A model generated the notes under the pieces. The model saw only the letters and a program-made list of their open reading frames with translations, did not search any database and was not told the DNA's origin. Below, piece by piece: positions 1 through 7,900 of a stretch of 64,000 nucleotides of DNA (positions within the stretch are counted from its first letter, which is position 1; the number at the start of each line of letters is the position of its first letter). This stretch comes from CAZDWZ01 sp964509425 (GTDB lineage: Bacteria; Bdellovibrionota_C; UBA2361; SZUA-149; CAZDWZ01): the NCBI GenBank assembly GCA_964509425.1, contig CAZDWZ010000001.1, forward strand, positions 186,001-250,000, written 5' to 3'. A program made the translations under genes and the position numbers.

Positions 1-2
1 AA

Positions 3-797
3 GATAAGGTCGATGCGATTGTGACATTCAGCGGCGCCACTTCGGCGGCCGTTTCTGAAGTGGCTGAACGTCGTAAAGTTCCGATGATTGGCATCACGGC
101 ACTCTCGACCATCGGGCGTTCGAAGAACTTCGTGTATTCGCTGTATCTTGACGCAGGTCAGCAAATTGCACTGCTTTCGACTTCGGCAGACGGCGCGGGC
201 TTTAAGCGAATCGGCATGATCACCACGGTCCAAGAGTCGATGCTAGAGTTTCGAGCACGGATGAAAGAGAAAAAGGGATCTCTGATCGTTAGGGAAGAAG
301 AAGTCATACCCGGTGATACGAATCTGAACTCCGTCGTAACCAAAATCTTGGCGCAAAAGCCGGAGGCGGTCATGCTCTTTGTTCTTCCCCCGCAAGTTTC
401 TGCCGCCAGCCGGTTGTTTCGAGATCAGGGCTTCAAAGGAAAGTTTATCGGAGCTCCTCCACTTTACAATCCTCCTGAGATTAAAGCGGCCCAAGGTGCA
501 CTGACCGGAGCGTGGCTACCGGGACCGAGCAGTAAAGGCTCTGAAGAGTTTCTCGGTGCGTATTTGGAGCGATATCACGAACCGTGTATCTCCGAGGGTC
601 TCTACGGATACGACACTGTCGCGCTTCTCATTCAAGCTGCCGCATCCGGAGATATTGCAAATTCGCTCCAACAGACTCGGAGCTTTTCTGGATTGCTGGG
701 CGAGTATCCAAAAACCACCGGCAACGTTTTCCAAGTGCCGGGTGAACTGAAAGAAATCTCGGTCGAGGGAACACTCCTCTCGGCAAAGATTCAGTGA
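3..797 (+). CDS. ABC-type branched-chain amino acid binding protein, 5' end missing
   Basis: This reading frame is open from the window edge, so the start and signal peptide lie outside. The visible 265 residues look like the second half of a periplasmic ligand-binding protein of the Leu/Ile/Val-binding (Peripla_BP_6) family: alternating Rossmann-like strands such as VDAIVTFSGATS and RIGMITTV, a PEAVMLFVLPPQ strand, and a late GYDTVALLIQAA helix typical of the family. It would bind a small amphipathic ligand in the periplasm or act as a sensor domain. No permease or ATPase gene follows; the next gene is tRNA-His. A related protein is encoded at 10081-11163. The family is fairly clear; the ligand is unknown. 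Confidence 0.75.
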   Translation, partial: DKVDAIVTFSGATSAAVSEVAERRKVPMIGITALSTIGRSKNFVYSLYLDAGQQIALLSTSADGAGFKRIGMITTVQESMLEFRARMKEKKGSLIVREEEVIPGDTNLNSVVTKILAQKPEAVMLFVLPPQVSAASRLFRDQGFKGKFIGAPPLYNPPEIKAAQGALTGAWLPGPSSKGSEEFLGAYLERYHEPCISEGLYGYDTVALLIQAAASGDIANSLQQTRSFSGLLGEYPKTTGNVFQVPGELKEISVEGTLLSAKIQ

Positions 798-890
798 GGA
801 GATCCGGAGCGAATCACGCCGTTTTCAGCCTTTTTGGATTTTCATCTCTGAAAGTCCTCTAACTGCTTGGAATTATTTGCCTCTAGACGA

Positions 891-919
891 TTGACATACG
901 CTATCTTTTTAAGCAGATT
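891..919 (+). promoter_or_regulatory. Candidate sigma-70 promoter for tRNA-His
   Basis: A perfect TTGACA at 891-896 is followed, after 17 bases, by a poor -10 (CAGATT, 914-919) and then a G-rich stretch (CGGGGG) about 25 bases before the mature tRNA. The -35 box and the GC-rich discriminator resemble stable-RNA promoters, but the -10 is weak, so the call is tentative. Confidence 0.35.
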
Positions 920-948
920 CGGGGGCTCCAAAGTTTTGTCCAGGATGT

Positions 949-1025
949 GGTGGCTGTAGCTCAGTCGGTAGAGCACAGGATTGTGGCTCCTGGTGTCGTG
1001 GGTTCGATTCCCATCAGCCACCCCA
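949..1025 (+). tRNA. tRNA-His (anticodon GTG)
   Basis: A complete cloverleaf is readable: acceptor GTGGCTG pairs with CAGCCAC, D arm GCTC/GAGC, anticodon arm CAGGA-TTGTGGC-TCCTG with anticodon GTG, and T arm GTGGG-TTCGATT-CCCAT. The G at 949 is the extra G(-1) diagnostic of tRNA-His and faces C73. The 3' CCA is encoded (1023-1025), so this tRNA would need the CCA-adding enzyme at 8583 only for repair. Confidence 0.95.
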
Positions 1026-1031
1026 TTTTTT

Positions 1032-1123
1032 CAAACATCCAGCATTTTTTCAAACATCCAGCATTTTTTCAGACATCCAGCATTTCTCAAACATCCAGCA
1101 TTTTTCAAACATCCAGCGTTTCT
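1032..1123 (+). repeat. Short tandem repeat, about 18-19 bp, five copies
   Basis: Five head-to-tail copies of CAAACATCCAGCATTTTTT begin at 1032, 1051, 1070, 1088 and 1106; the last two or three vary in T-run length and by single bases (CAGACATCC, CAGCGTTTC). The array starts seven bases after tRNA-His. There are no unique spacers, so it is not a CRISPR array. Each unit ends in a T-run but has no stem of its own. Confidence 0.9.
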
Positions 1124-1266
1124 TCGAACTGCCGCGATTTCCCTTCATCTGGCGTATTTACCCGGGACAATTCAGTCCCGTTCGTTATGCAGCGTGCAAT
1201 CAGCCGCATTCGCTGCGAGACATTCTCGGGCGCTCGTCGAACGCGCTGTCGGACTCTCCGAAGTCC

Positions 1267-1635
1267 CTAGAATATTCCGTTCTCGTTCACCGAGTTTTCG
1301 GTGATAGGCTGTCCGAGATCCCAAAGCTCAACGACCTTCCCGCCCTTAAACCTAAAAATATGCACAACGGCGACACCCGAATCTTCAGGTCGTTGCCGCA
1401 CATGAGAAAGCGTCACCACCTCGTCACCTTCCTCGACCACTTTTTTAATTTCCAGAATTTTCTCAGGGTTCTTCGCCGACGCTTCATGCATGGCCGCCTT
1501 AAGCGACGCACGGTCACCTTTGAAGAATTGGTTATGGTGAATGAAGTTCGAGTCAATAAATCGTTCGTACGCATCATCGATCTGTCGATCGACAACCATC
1601 CTCAGAAAGGCCGACGCCGACGCTTTGTTATTCAT
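1267..1635 (-). CDS. SnoaL-like / NTF2-fold family protein
   Basis: A 122-residue protein with the cone-shaped alpha+beta fold signature of SnoaL-like proteins: N-terminal helices, the loop VDRQIDDAYERFIDSNFIHHN, then long strands (DEVVTLSHVRQ, VAVVHIFRFKGGKVVELWDL). This family includes polyketide cyclases and many small-molecule-binding proteins of unknown role. The reading frame extends upstream to 1695, but the ATG at 1635 is preceded by GAGGAG about eight bases away, so that start is chosen. It is convergent with tRNA-His and 112 bases downstream of dprA. No specific substrate can be read from the sequence. Confidence 0.7.
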   Translation of the reverse strand: MNNKASASAFLRMVVDRQIDDAYERFIDSNFIHHNQFFKGDRASLKAAMHEASAKNPEKILEIKKVVEEGDEVVTLSHVRQRPEDSGVAVVHIFRFKGGKVVELWDLGQPITENSVNENGIF

Positions 1636-1747
1636 TCTTACGCACTCCTCAGTCAATGTCTCCCTCGAATCCCAGTGGTCAGTGATATCAGCCAAAACAC
1701 GCTCAGCACCAAATGAATTTCCAAAAGACAGCCTCCAGCCGAGCGAG

Positions 1748-2938
1748 CTATTCGCCGGAGCTGGACGCCCAGCGTCCGTCAGAAGTTCGCTCGATGAGCC
1801 CTGTAGCCTCTAATTTTCCCAGTTGACCACGCAGCGTATCAGGCGAGATCGATAGACGCCTCTGCAGTTCCTCGGAGTCGAGGGTGCCCGCCCCCCAGAG
1901 CGTCGCCACTATTGATTCCGCCGCTCTAAAGTCTTCATCAGTTCGAAAATTCGTTCTTTGAACCTCTGGTGGTTTCGGTCCCCAGGGCTTGGACACCACA
2001 GACCGCCCGCGCCAACTAAACGGCATGATCTCGCTCAGCTCGTCAGGAGAAAGAAGTACTCGTGCACCGAGTCGAAGGAGCTCATTCGAACCCCTACATT
2101 CTGCTGACGATATAGAACCTGGCACCGTGAAGATATCCCGGCTGAGCTCTGCGCCGAGACGGGCCGTAATGAGAGAACCGCTCCTGTGACGTGCTTCAAC
2201 GACGACAATACTTTTTGCCAAACCGGCGAGAAGTCTGTTTCGATCCGGAAACAAAAATGCGAGAGGCGGTTGATGAAGCGGATATTCACTGATCAGGCAA
2301 CCGCCGGTGCTGAGCAACTCTTCCGCCAGCGCAATGTTTTCCTTTGGGTAAACTCGACAAAGACCAGAACCTAGAATGGCAACGCCGGATGTGACCCGAT
2401 TCGAGGATGAAAGTGGATCACGGTCCCGCGCGGAGGAGATGGCAGCAGACACTGCACCTCGATGCGCAGCCGAGTCTATTCCACGAGCGAGTCCGCTAAC
2501 GACTGAAACTCCGTTGGCAGCTAAATTGACGGCGATTTGAAGCGCGAACCGCTCCCCTGCTTCGCTCGATTTCCGTGATCCGATTACCGCGACCGGGTGT
2601 TCGTCATCTTGAAGCCGTCCGGCTACCCAAAACGACAGCGGAGGGTCCGGCAAAGAGCGAAATCCCGCCGGGTAGTCCGGTGAGGCAAAATGGACCAGTC
2701 GAAATCCCTGTTCCAGCCCCTCCACATACTCTGCCTCCCCACGTTTGAATGCCGCTTCTGACAGAGCATTCCGCACGAACATAAATGATTCCAGGGCATT
2801 ACCCGTATCAAAATATGACCGCACGGCTGAGCGAACTTGGAGGGCCGAAACCGCGGACTCAAATGCGGCCGCCCGAACGAAAATAGCTAATGCAATTTCC
2901 CTGTTTCTACCGATTTCTTCGTCAAGGGGAAACTTCAT
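1748..2938 (-). CDS. dprA: DNA-processing protein DprA (Smf)
   Basis: A 396-residue DprA. The extended Rossmann domain (about residues 100-320) shows the family motifs AVIGSRKSSEAG, VVSGLARGIDSAAHRGA, ILGSGLCRVYPKEN and SGSLITARLGAELSRD. A C-terminal winged helix (about 340-393, with LQRRLSISPDTLRGQLGKLE) is also present, as in many Gram-negative DprA proteins. DprA protects incoming single-stranded DNA and loads RecA during natural transformation and general DNA uptake. An AGGA lies five bases before the ATG. The gene is divergent from the membrane protein at 3033. No other competence gene is in the window. Confidence 0.93.
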   Translation of the reverse strand: MKFPLDEEIGRNREIALAIFVRAAAFESAVSALQVRSAVRSYFDTGNALESFMFVRNALSEAAFKRGEAEYVEGLEQGFRLVHFASPDYPAGFRSLPDPPLSFWVAGRLQDDEHPVAVIGSRKSSEAGERFALQIAVNLAANGVSVVSGLARGIDSAAHRGAVSAAISSARDRDPLSSSNRVTSGVAILGSGLCRVYPKENIALAEELLSTGGCLISEYPLHQPPLAFLFPDRNRLLAGLAKSIVVVEARHRSGSLITARLGAELSRDIFTVPGSISSAECRGSNELLRLGARVLLSPDELSEIMPFSWRGRSVVSKPWGPKPPEVQRTNFRTDEDFRAAESIVATLWGAGTLDSEELQRRLSISPDTLRGQLGKLEATGLIERTSDGRWASSSGE

Positions 2939-3032
2939 GGTGTCCTGTCATCATCGGTGTCTCCATCGGTTCGAATAAGAGTAACTAGTTATCGGCGCAC
3001 GAAGCTGAGAGTTTCCACAGAGCACCTGAACG

Positions 3033-4643
3033 ATGGGCAGTTATTTCGTAGTTCTGCATTCCACACCCGAAGGCGGAGGCCCGACCCGTCGGAAATTCGT
3101 TTTGGAGCTCGCAAAGCGATTGGGGCGGAAGGAGCAGGATATCGACATCCTTCTCAGCGATCTCCCTGCTGTCGTCACCGCATCTCCAACAAAAGATTTT
3201 GCAGTCGCCCTTTGCCTTGCGATCGAAAATCTCGGCGGGCTTGCAGAGACGATGTCGGAAGTCAGTGGCGTGCACATGGCGCTCGGACCCGGAGGAGAAA
3301 AGCCGGCTTTCAATAAAAAAGAGCCCCCTTCCCCCGTGAAGGAAAAACCAGCGGCACCGCTGAAGCCCGTTGAGACACTCGACCTTTCGCTGTCATTTGA
3401 TACTCCGGCTCCAGCGAATGAAGTCGTTTCGCCGCTGCTTGGAGAACATTCGCCTGAATCACCTGATTTTCAACCTCCAGCCATCGAAGACATATCGCAG
3501 CTTCTCGACGATGTTCTCGCCGCCGATTCCAATGACCCGATTCTGATGTCCGAGCCGCCACCGCCGAAAGAAACGCTCGCTCCAATTGAAAAATCGAAGA
3601 GTCCCGGGAAAAAAGTACAAAAACAAGCTGCGCCGAAGACTGAGTCTGCTCCAACGTCCGAAGACGACAAGGACGCGCCCAAAAAGACCAAATCAAAATC
3701 GACGTTGTCGGTCATCTCTGCTTTTGCTCAGAAAGACGTAAGTCTGTCGAAGAAATCGAAGGCTCCGCGGAATGACGAGGTTGCGGAACCGGAGGCCCCA
3801 GCGCCACGGCGTAAGCCGATCGCACTGGAGATCGAGAACCAAAACGGCGAGTTCGATATTCCGCAGGTTACTGCCCCGAATATACGAAAGCCGCTCACAA
3901 CCTCCCAAACGTGCTTGTACGGGCTCCTCGTCGTCGCGCTGCTCGCGTATATCGCGGTATTGATCCATCCCGAATTCATTCTCGGAACCCAAGAGAAAGA
4001 AGTGACGGTGAACATCGCGAACATTAAAACTCTCCTTAAGCAGCAAGATAAAATCTTAGAAGACATCAACACGAAGCAGGTGTCGGATGCTCCGAAGGTG
4101 TATCGGGATTGGTCGACCGATGAAATTTCCGGTCAGGGAAGCCTGACACTGACGCTTGGTTCAGCGGATCGAGTTTTCGATTCCGGAACAATAGTTTTGA
4201 CGACGCCTCCCGCGGCAAAACTCACACCCGAGGAATACTCTCGGGGAGTAACGCCGCGAATTTGGATTAAGGAACTTGTCGTTGAAAAGTTACGAAAGAC
4301 GGGGAAACCGGAAGAGCTCGCAGGAAAAGCAAAGCTGACAATCGCCGATGAGCGTTCGCTCGATAAAATCGTCGCAAGCGTCGTGGTAAGTGTTCAGATG
4401 CAAGAAGGCACCGATGTTGCGACGGGTACGGTAGAGGTATTCTTCCCGAGCGTCACGGCGGAACGACCGCCGAGCGATATCGTTCAAAAGGAAGCAATTG
4501 GCGGACTCGTTCGCATTTACCACCGCAGAGACTTCACAACCCGGGTCAATCCGACTCCCGACAAAACCGCCGCTCCAACCCGCCCTGCGAAGGCGGGCAA
4601 GGGAAAGGCAAAGGCCGAGTCGATCCTCATACCGGTGATTTAG
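3033..4643 (+). CDS. Single-pass membrane protein of unknown function with an N-terminal cytosolic domain
   Basis: A 536-residue protein I do not recognise. Residues 1-80 form a compact alpha/beta domain whose pattern (RRKFVLELAKRLGRKEQD, then ENLGGLAE) is reminiscent of the L7/L12 C-terminal fold, an uncertain resemblance. Residues 85-285 are a Pro/Lys/Ser/Glu-rich low-complexity linker. One membrane helix lies at about 292-312 (LYGLLVVALLAYIAVLI). A C-terminal domain of about 200 residues follows, rich in strands and ending in a basic Ala/Lys tail. The topology would be N-in, C-out. The protein at 37103 has the same general plan. It is divergent from dprA and precedes pyk. Confidence 0.6.
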   Translation: MGSYFVVLHSTPEGGGPTRRKFVLELAKRLGRKEQDIDILLSDLPAVVTASPTKDFAVALCLAIENLGGLAETMSEVSGVHMALGPGGEKPAFNKKEPPSPVKEKPAAPLKPVETLDLSLSFDTPAPANEVVSPLLGEHSPESPDFQPPAIEDISQLLDDVLAADSNDPILMSEPPPPKETLAPIEKSKSPGKKVQKQAAPKTESAPTSEDDKDAPKKTKSKSTLSVISAFAQKDVSLSKKSKAPRNDEVAEPEAPAPRRKPIALEIENQNGEFDIPQVTAPNIRKPLTTSQTCLYGLLVVALLAYIAVLIHPEFILGTQEKEVTVNIANIKTLLKQQDKILEDINTKQVSDAPKVYRDWSTDEISGQGSLTLTLGSADRVFDSGTIVLTTPPAAKLTPEEYSRGVTPRIWIKELVVEKLRKTGKPEELAGKAKLTIADERSLDKIVASVVVSVQMQEGTDVATGTVEVFFPSVTAERPPSDIVQKEAIGGLVRIYHRRDFTTRVNPTPDKTAAPTRPAKAGKGKAKAESILIPVI

Positions 4644-4828
4644 TTCCCCACCTTGCCAATCGCACGTTCGAGGGCTGCAGACATTGGTGGAGAGCCTTCT
4701 CCGAGTGCCCAAGTGGAGGCCGCTTGCGCAATTCTTTCAAGCTCCTGTAAACCAGAAGCTCCCCATACCCTGTCCCGGGGGGTAGTCCTCCCCGAGTCTG
4801 GAGAAATTGCCAAAAGAATGAAGGATTT

Positions 4829-6280
4829 ATGAGTTCAGTTCCCATTCCTAAGCGGAAAACTAAAATCGTTGCCACCATCGGACCCGCAAGCAGAAGCCGC
4901 GAGGTCATTCGAGAGCTTATTCTCGCCGGAATCGATGTCGCACGACTAAATTTCTCCCACGGAACTCACGAAGAGCACACCGCTGCATTTAATCTGATCC
5001 GTGAGGAGGCAGAAAAGCTCGGAAGAACGGTCGCCGTCTTCCAAGACCTCTGCGGTCCCAAGGTTCGCATTGGAGAGGTCGAGGGAGGAGAGACAATTCT
5101 CCAACCCGGAAGTCAAATCGAGCTCTGGCACACCACCGGAGAGAAGGGTTCGAACAAGCGTCTCTTCGTTGAAGCATTCGATCCGGTGAAAGTCATTCAA
5201 GCCGGCGAAAAAGCACTCCTTGCTGACGGACGAATCGAGCTCATCGCTACTGAAGTGAAAGCCGACCACGTGCTTTGTGTTGTGCAAGCCGGAGGACTCA
5301 TCAGATCCCGGTCCGGCATCGCGGTACCGGATTCAAAATTGGATCTCCCGTGCGTTACGGCCAAAGACGAAAAAGATCTCCTTTGGGCTGCTGAGAACAA
5401 GTGCGATTACGTTGCGCTTTCGTTCGTCGGATCGGCAGCGGATATTTTCGACTTGAAAAGCCGGCTGAATGCGCTCGGCGTGAATATTCCCGTAATCGCG
5501 AAAGTCGAGCGTGCTTGGAGTCTCGATAACATTTCCAGCATAGTGGAAGCCTCCGATGCCGTGATGGTTGCTCGAGGTGATTTAGGCCTAGAGCTTCCTC
5601 TCGAGCGAGTACCGAGTGCCCAGCGGCTCATCATCCAGACCTCAAACTACAGTGGAACGCCGGTGATAACGGCGACCCAGATGTTGATGTCGATGGTGAA
5701 AGAGATTCGTCCCACCCGTGCGGAAGTGACCGACGTGACCACGGCCGTTCGGGACGGAACGGATGCAGTGATGCTCTCAGAAGAAACAGCCGTCGGAGAT
5801 CACCCCGCGCTTGCCGTTCGAGTCCTCGATCGAATTGTGCAGGAGGCTGAACAAGAGCTGCATTTCGAGAAGTATCTGCCGAGGTTGAAGAGCTCCGACC
5901 GAGAAAAGGTTTCGGACGCAGTCTGCTACGCGGCTTGCAACGCTGCGGACAAAATATCGGCCTCCGGTATCATCGCTTGCACATTGTCCGGCCATACGGC
6001 TCGGTTGTTGTCTAAATACCGACCTCGGCAAGTGCTCTTCGGTGCGACCACCGAACCTCGAGCGCTTCGGCGAATGGCAATGTATTGGGGCGTGGAGCCG
6101 GTTCTCATCAGCGTCGAAGATAACTTCATCACAGAAGACGAGGTGAACCGGGCAATGGTGACGGTTCGAGAGCGATACGGACTGAAGCCCGGAACACGCA
6201 TCGTGGTCACCGCTGGCCTGAGGACGAAGAAATCCGGCTCGACGAACCTCATGGAAATCCGCGAAATCCCACGCAGTTAG
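4829..6280 (+). CDS. pyk: Pyruvate kinase
   Basis: A 483-residue pyruvate kinase, which converts phosphoenolpyruvate and ADP to pyruvate and ATP at the end of glycolysis. The N-terminal TIM-barrel start KTKIVATIGPASRS and VARLNFSHGT, the substrate and metal region VMVARGDLGLELP, and the motif VITATQMLMSM ending in DAVMLSEETAVG are intact. The C-terminal allosteric domain (about 350-480) contains the SGHTARLLSKYRP element. The length is typical. AAGGAT lies just before the ATG. A strong hairpin terminator follows at 6361. Confidence 0.97.
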   Translation: MSSVPIPKRKTKIVATIGPASRSREVIRELILAGIDVARLNFSHGTHEEHTAAFNLIREEAEKLGRTVAVFQDLCGPKVRIGEVEGGETILQPGSQIELWHTTGEKGSNKRLFVEAFDPVKVIQAGEKALLADGRIELIATEVKADHVLCVVQAGGLIRSRSGIAVPDSKLDLPCVTAKDEKDLLWAAENKCDYVALSFVGSAADIFDLKSRLNALGVNIPVIAKVERAWSLDNISSIVEASDAVMVARGDLGLELPLERVPSAQRLIIQTSNYSGTPVITATQMLMSMVKEIRPTRAEVTDVTTAVRDGTDAVMLSEETAVGDHPALAVRVLDRIVQEAEQELHFEKYLPRLKSSDREKVSDAVCYAACNAADKISASGIIACTLSGHTARLLSKYRPRQVLFGATTEPRALRRMAMYWGVEPVLISVEDNFITEDEVNRAMVTVRERYGLKPGTRIVVTAGLRTKKSGSTNLMEIREIPRS

Positions 6281-6360
6281 GACTTCGAGTAGAACTTCCA
6301 CGATCGAGATCGGCCGAGGCCGGTGTTTTCGATCGGGTCGCAACAGCACTCAAACCAAGA

Positions 6361-6400
6361 CAAAAAAAATCCGGGGCAAGTTTGCCCCGGATTTTTTTTG
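6361..6400. terminator. Bidirectional Rho-independent terminator
   Basis: The stem ATCCGGGGCAA / TTGCCCCGGAT closes a very short loop and is flanked by eight A on the left and eight T on the right, so it works in both directions. It lies between pyk (+) and the convergent histone-fold gene (-). Confidence 0.92.
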
Positions 6401-6439
6401 ATTCCGGATATTCCGGAGCTATCGGTCTCGAATTTTCGA

Positions 6440-6661
6440 TTACACGATATCCCGGCCCATAACCGTCTTTCGTCCGGCAGTCTGTGCGCGCTCGATGGCA
6501 AGAAGCGACTCCTTGCAAACCTTTTGAGTTAAAGCGTCGATACAGCACTGGCTGGTGTTCATTCCGGATCTTTCACGAATGAACGCCTTGATCTTCGAGA
6601 CAACAACAAGGGTTTCAACATCAAATTCGGCGTTTGACTGTACAGCTGCTGAGGTATCCAT
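6440..6661 (-). CDS. Possible internal product: free-standing 73-residue bacterial histone
   Basis: Within the longer frame, an ATG at 6661 (residue 125) is preceded by GGAG with a six-base AT-rich spacer (AATATT), a far better initiation site than the TTG at 7033. Translation here would give 73 residues consisting almost only of the histone fold, close to the 60-70 residues usual for free-standing bacterial and archaeal histones. Either both forms are made, or this short form is the main product. That is an inference from the ribosome-binding site alone; no consensus promoter with correct spacing was found just upstream. Confidence 0.55.
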   Translation of the reverse strand: MDTSAAVQSNAEFDVETLVVVSKIKAFIRERSGMNTSQCCIDALTQKVCKESLLAIERAQTAGRKTVMGRDIV

Positions 6662-7033
6662 AATATTCTCCGTTCGTCTATTCTCTAAATTATTCGTCTT
6701 CACGAAATTGCTCCGTTCAAGTTGCGGAGTATCTCTCGAAGAAGTTTTCCGCTCCGCTTCGCTCCCTCTCGACTGCGCCGAAACCTCGGAAGTCTCCGCT
6801 GCAAGCTCCGCTTCATACTCAGCCTTACTTGGAGAACGCGACTCTTCGACCTCCGCGTCTCTGTGTCTCATGATTCCCAAATGAGCGTCCCAGCAATCGA
6901 TCGAACAGAAGCGTGATCCCGAGCGCGGATGGCGGCACGTCGTCACAGAGCAAAGAAAATACTTTGCTGCAAAACCGATCTCTTTCTTACAGCTACTACA
7001 ACGCTTCCAAGTTTCAGATTGAACGGGACTCAA
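6440..7033 (-). CDS. MYND/HIT-like zinc-finger protein with a C-terminal histone fold
   Basis: A 197-residue protein. The N-terminus has paired metal ligands C12, C15, C28, C33, C43, C47, H51 and H57; the spacing FCSIDCWDAHLGIMRH resembles MYND/HIT treble-clef zinc fingers. Residues 60-125 are charged and probably disordered. Residues 138-197 match the histone fold: helix VVVSKIKAFIRE, central helix CIDALTQKVCKESLLAIERA, then the loop and short helix AGRKTVMGRDIV, nearly the archaeal histone signature AGRKT..DI and like Bdellovibrio-type bacterial histones. It likely binds DNA. The only start for the full form is TTG at 7033, directly after a stop codon in this frame and with a poorly spaced GGTGAG. 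A second start at 6661 has a strong ribosome-binding site. It is convergent with pyk. Confidence 0.8.
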   Translation of the reverse strand: MSPVQSETWKRCSSCKKEIGFAAKYFLCSVTTCRHPRSGSRFCSIDCWDAHLGIMRHRDAEVEESRSPSKAEYEAELAAETSEVSAQSRGSEAERKTSSRDTPQLERSNFVKTNNLENRRTENIMDTSAAVQSNAEFDVETLVVVSKIKAFIRERSGMNTSQCCIDALTQKVCKESLLAIERAQTAGRKTVMGRDIV

Positions 7034-7316
7034 ATCTCACCGATTCCATAAGTGGCCTGACTGAATCGGATGAGATAGCAGAAACGCTTCGTCGTCGGCA
7101 AAGGCGTTTCGAGAAAAAGTTTCTGGATGATCAGAATCAATCTCCATTCGAATTCCGGAGAGCATCCCGCAAAAATTGAGCAGCGCGAAATGCTCTGCAA
7201 GATTCTCACCAAAATAACACATTCAGAATCTCGCGATGCTTCCGAAGCGCAAGCATGAAAACGTATGATCGAACGAAATTTGCGGAGCAAGATTGAGAGG
7301 AAGATCGAAAAAAAAG

Positions 7317-7389
7317 TGGAGCTGGACGGAATCGAACCGACGGCCTTCTGGGTGCAAACCAGACGCTCTCCCATCTGAGCTACAGCCCC
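7317..7389 (-). tRNA. tRNA-Ala (anticodon TGC)
   Basis: Read on the minus strand, the acceptor GGGGCTG pairs with CAGCTCC (one G-U), the D arm is GCTC/GAGC, the anticodon arm is TCTGG-TTTGCAC-CCAGA, and the T loop is TTCGATT. The discriminator is A and the CCA end is not encoded, so maturation needs the CCA-adding enzyme. It lies downstream of tRNA-Ile on the same strand. Confidence 0.95.
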
Positions 7390-7640
7390 ACGTTGCGCCG
7401 ACGACACGCGAAAATTTTGCGTGACGCGGACAAAAAGACTTACTTCGACATCGAAACTTTGGGAAGGTTTGCGATGCTTGTTACCGGAGTCGAAGATGGA
7501 AAGTTGAAAACCATCTTGCGACCTTGGACGGTCCCTTCGCGACACCGGTTGATTGGTTATCGCTTGGGGTTCGGCCACCCGGAACGCTTGCGCGCGACCA
7601 GGTAGCTCGGACGTCCCCCTACGCCAAGGCTTCGGGGGAC

Positions 7641-7717
7641 ACCACCCTTCGCGACAAAGACCTTACTTCGCCGCATGGGTGGCTTGCCACCCGAAGCGCG
7701 TGAGCGCGAAGGGTGGT
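7641..7717. repeat. Inverted-repeat cluster between tRNA-Ile and tRNA-Ala
   Basis: ACCACCCTTCGCG (7641-7653) and its exact complement CGCGAAGGGTGGT (7705-7717) form 13-bp arms. Inside them GGGTGGC-TT-GCCACCC (7677-7692) forms a second perfect hairpin. The right arm ends on the last base of tRNA-Ile. The rest of the 327-base space between the two tRNAs (7390-7716) holds no gene that I can support. The element may be a REP-like repeat or a processing or termination structure. Confidence 0.7.
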
Positions 7718-7790
7718 GGGCCTGGGAAGATTTGAACTTCCGACCTCACGCTTATCAGGCGTGCACTCTCACCAGCTGAGCTACAGGCCC
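7717..7790 (-). tRNA. tRNA-Ile (anticodon GAT)
   Basis: The minus strand reads acceptor GGGCCTG paired with CAGGCCC, D arm GCTC/GAGT, anticodon loop CTGATAA with anticodon GAT, and T loop TTCAAAT, with discriminator A and no encoded CCA. tRNA-Ile(GAT) and tRNA-Ala(TGC) are normally the spacer tRNAs of rRNA operons, but no 16S or 23S sequence is present here. Confidence 0.94.
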
Positions 7791-7900
7791 TTAACAGGAC
7801 CCCGCTAGTTTCTGGCGCCCCGAGAGCGCGCAACCTAGTCGGCTACGCCAAACCTGTCAATCCCTTGAAAATTTGACCCCTTATTAAAGCACGCTTGAGG

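Noticed and set aside
1032..1123. Possible CRISPR array
   Set aside because: Units are directly adjacent with no unique spacers and no cas genes are present.
947..1304. Two overlapping plus-strand frames covering tRNA-His and the tandem repeat
   Set aside because: They read through a complete tRNA and a short tandem array; the protein is a repeat translation (phased Gln/Thr/Ser/Phe) without a ribosome-binding site.
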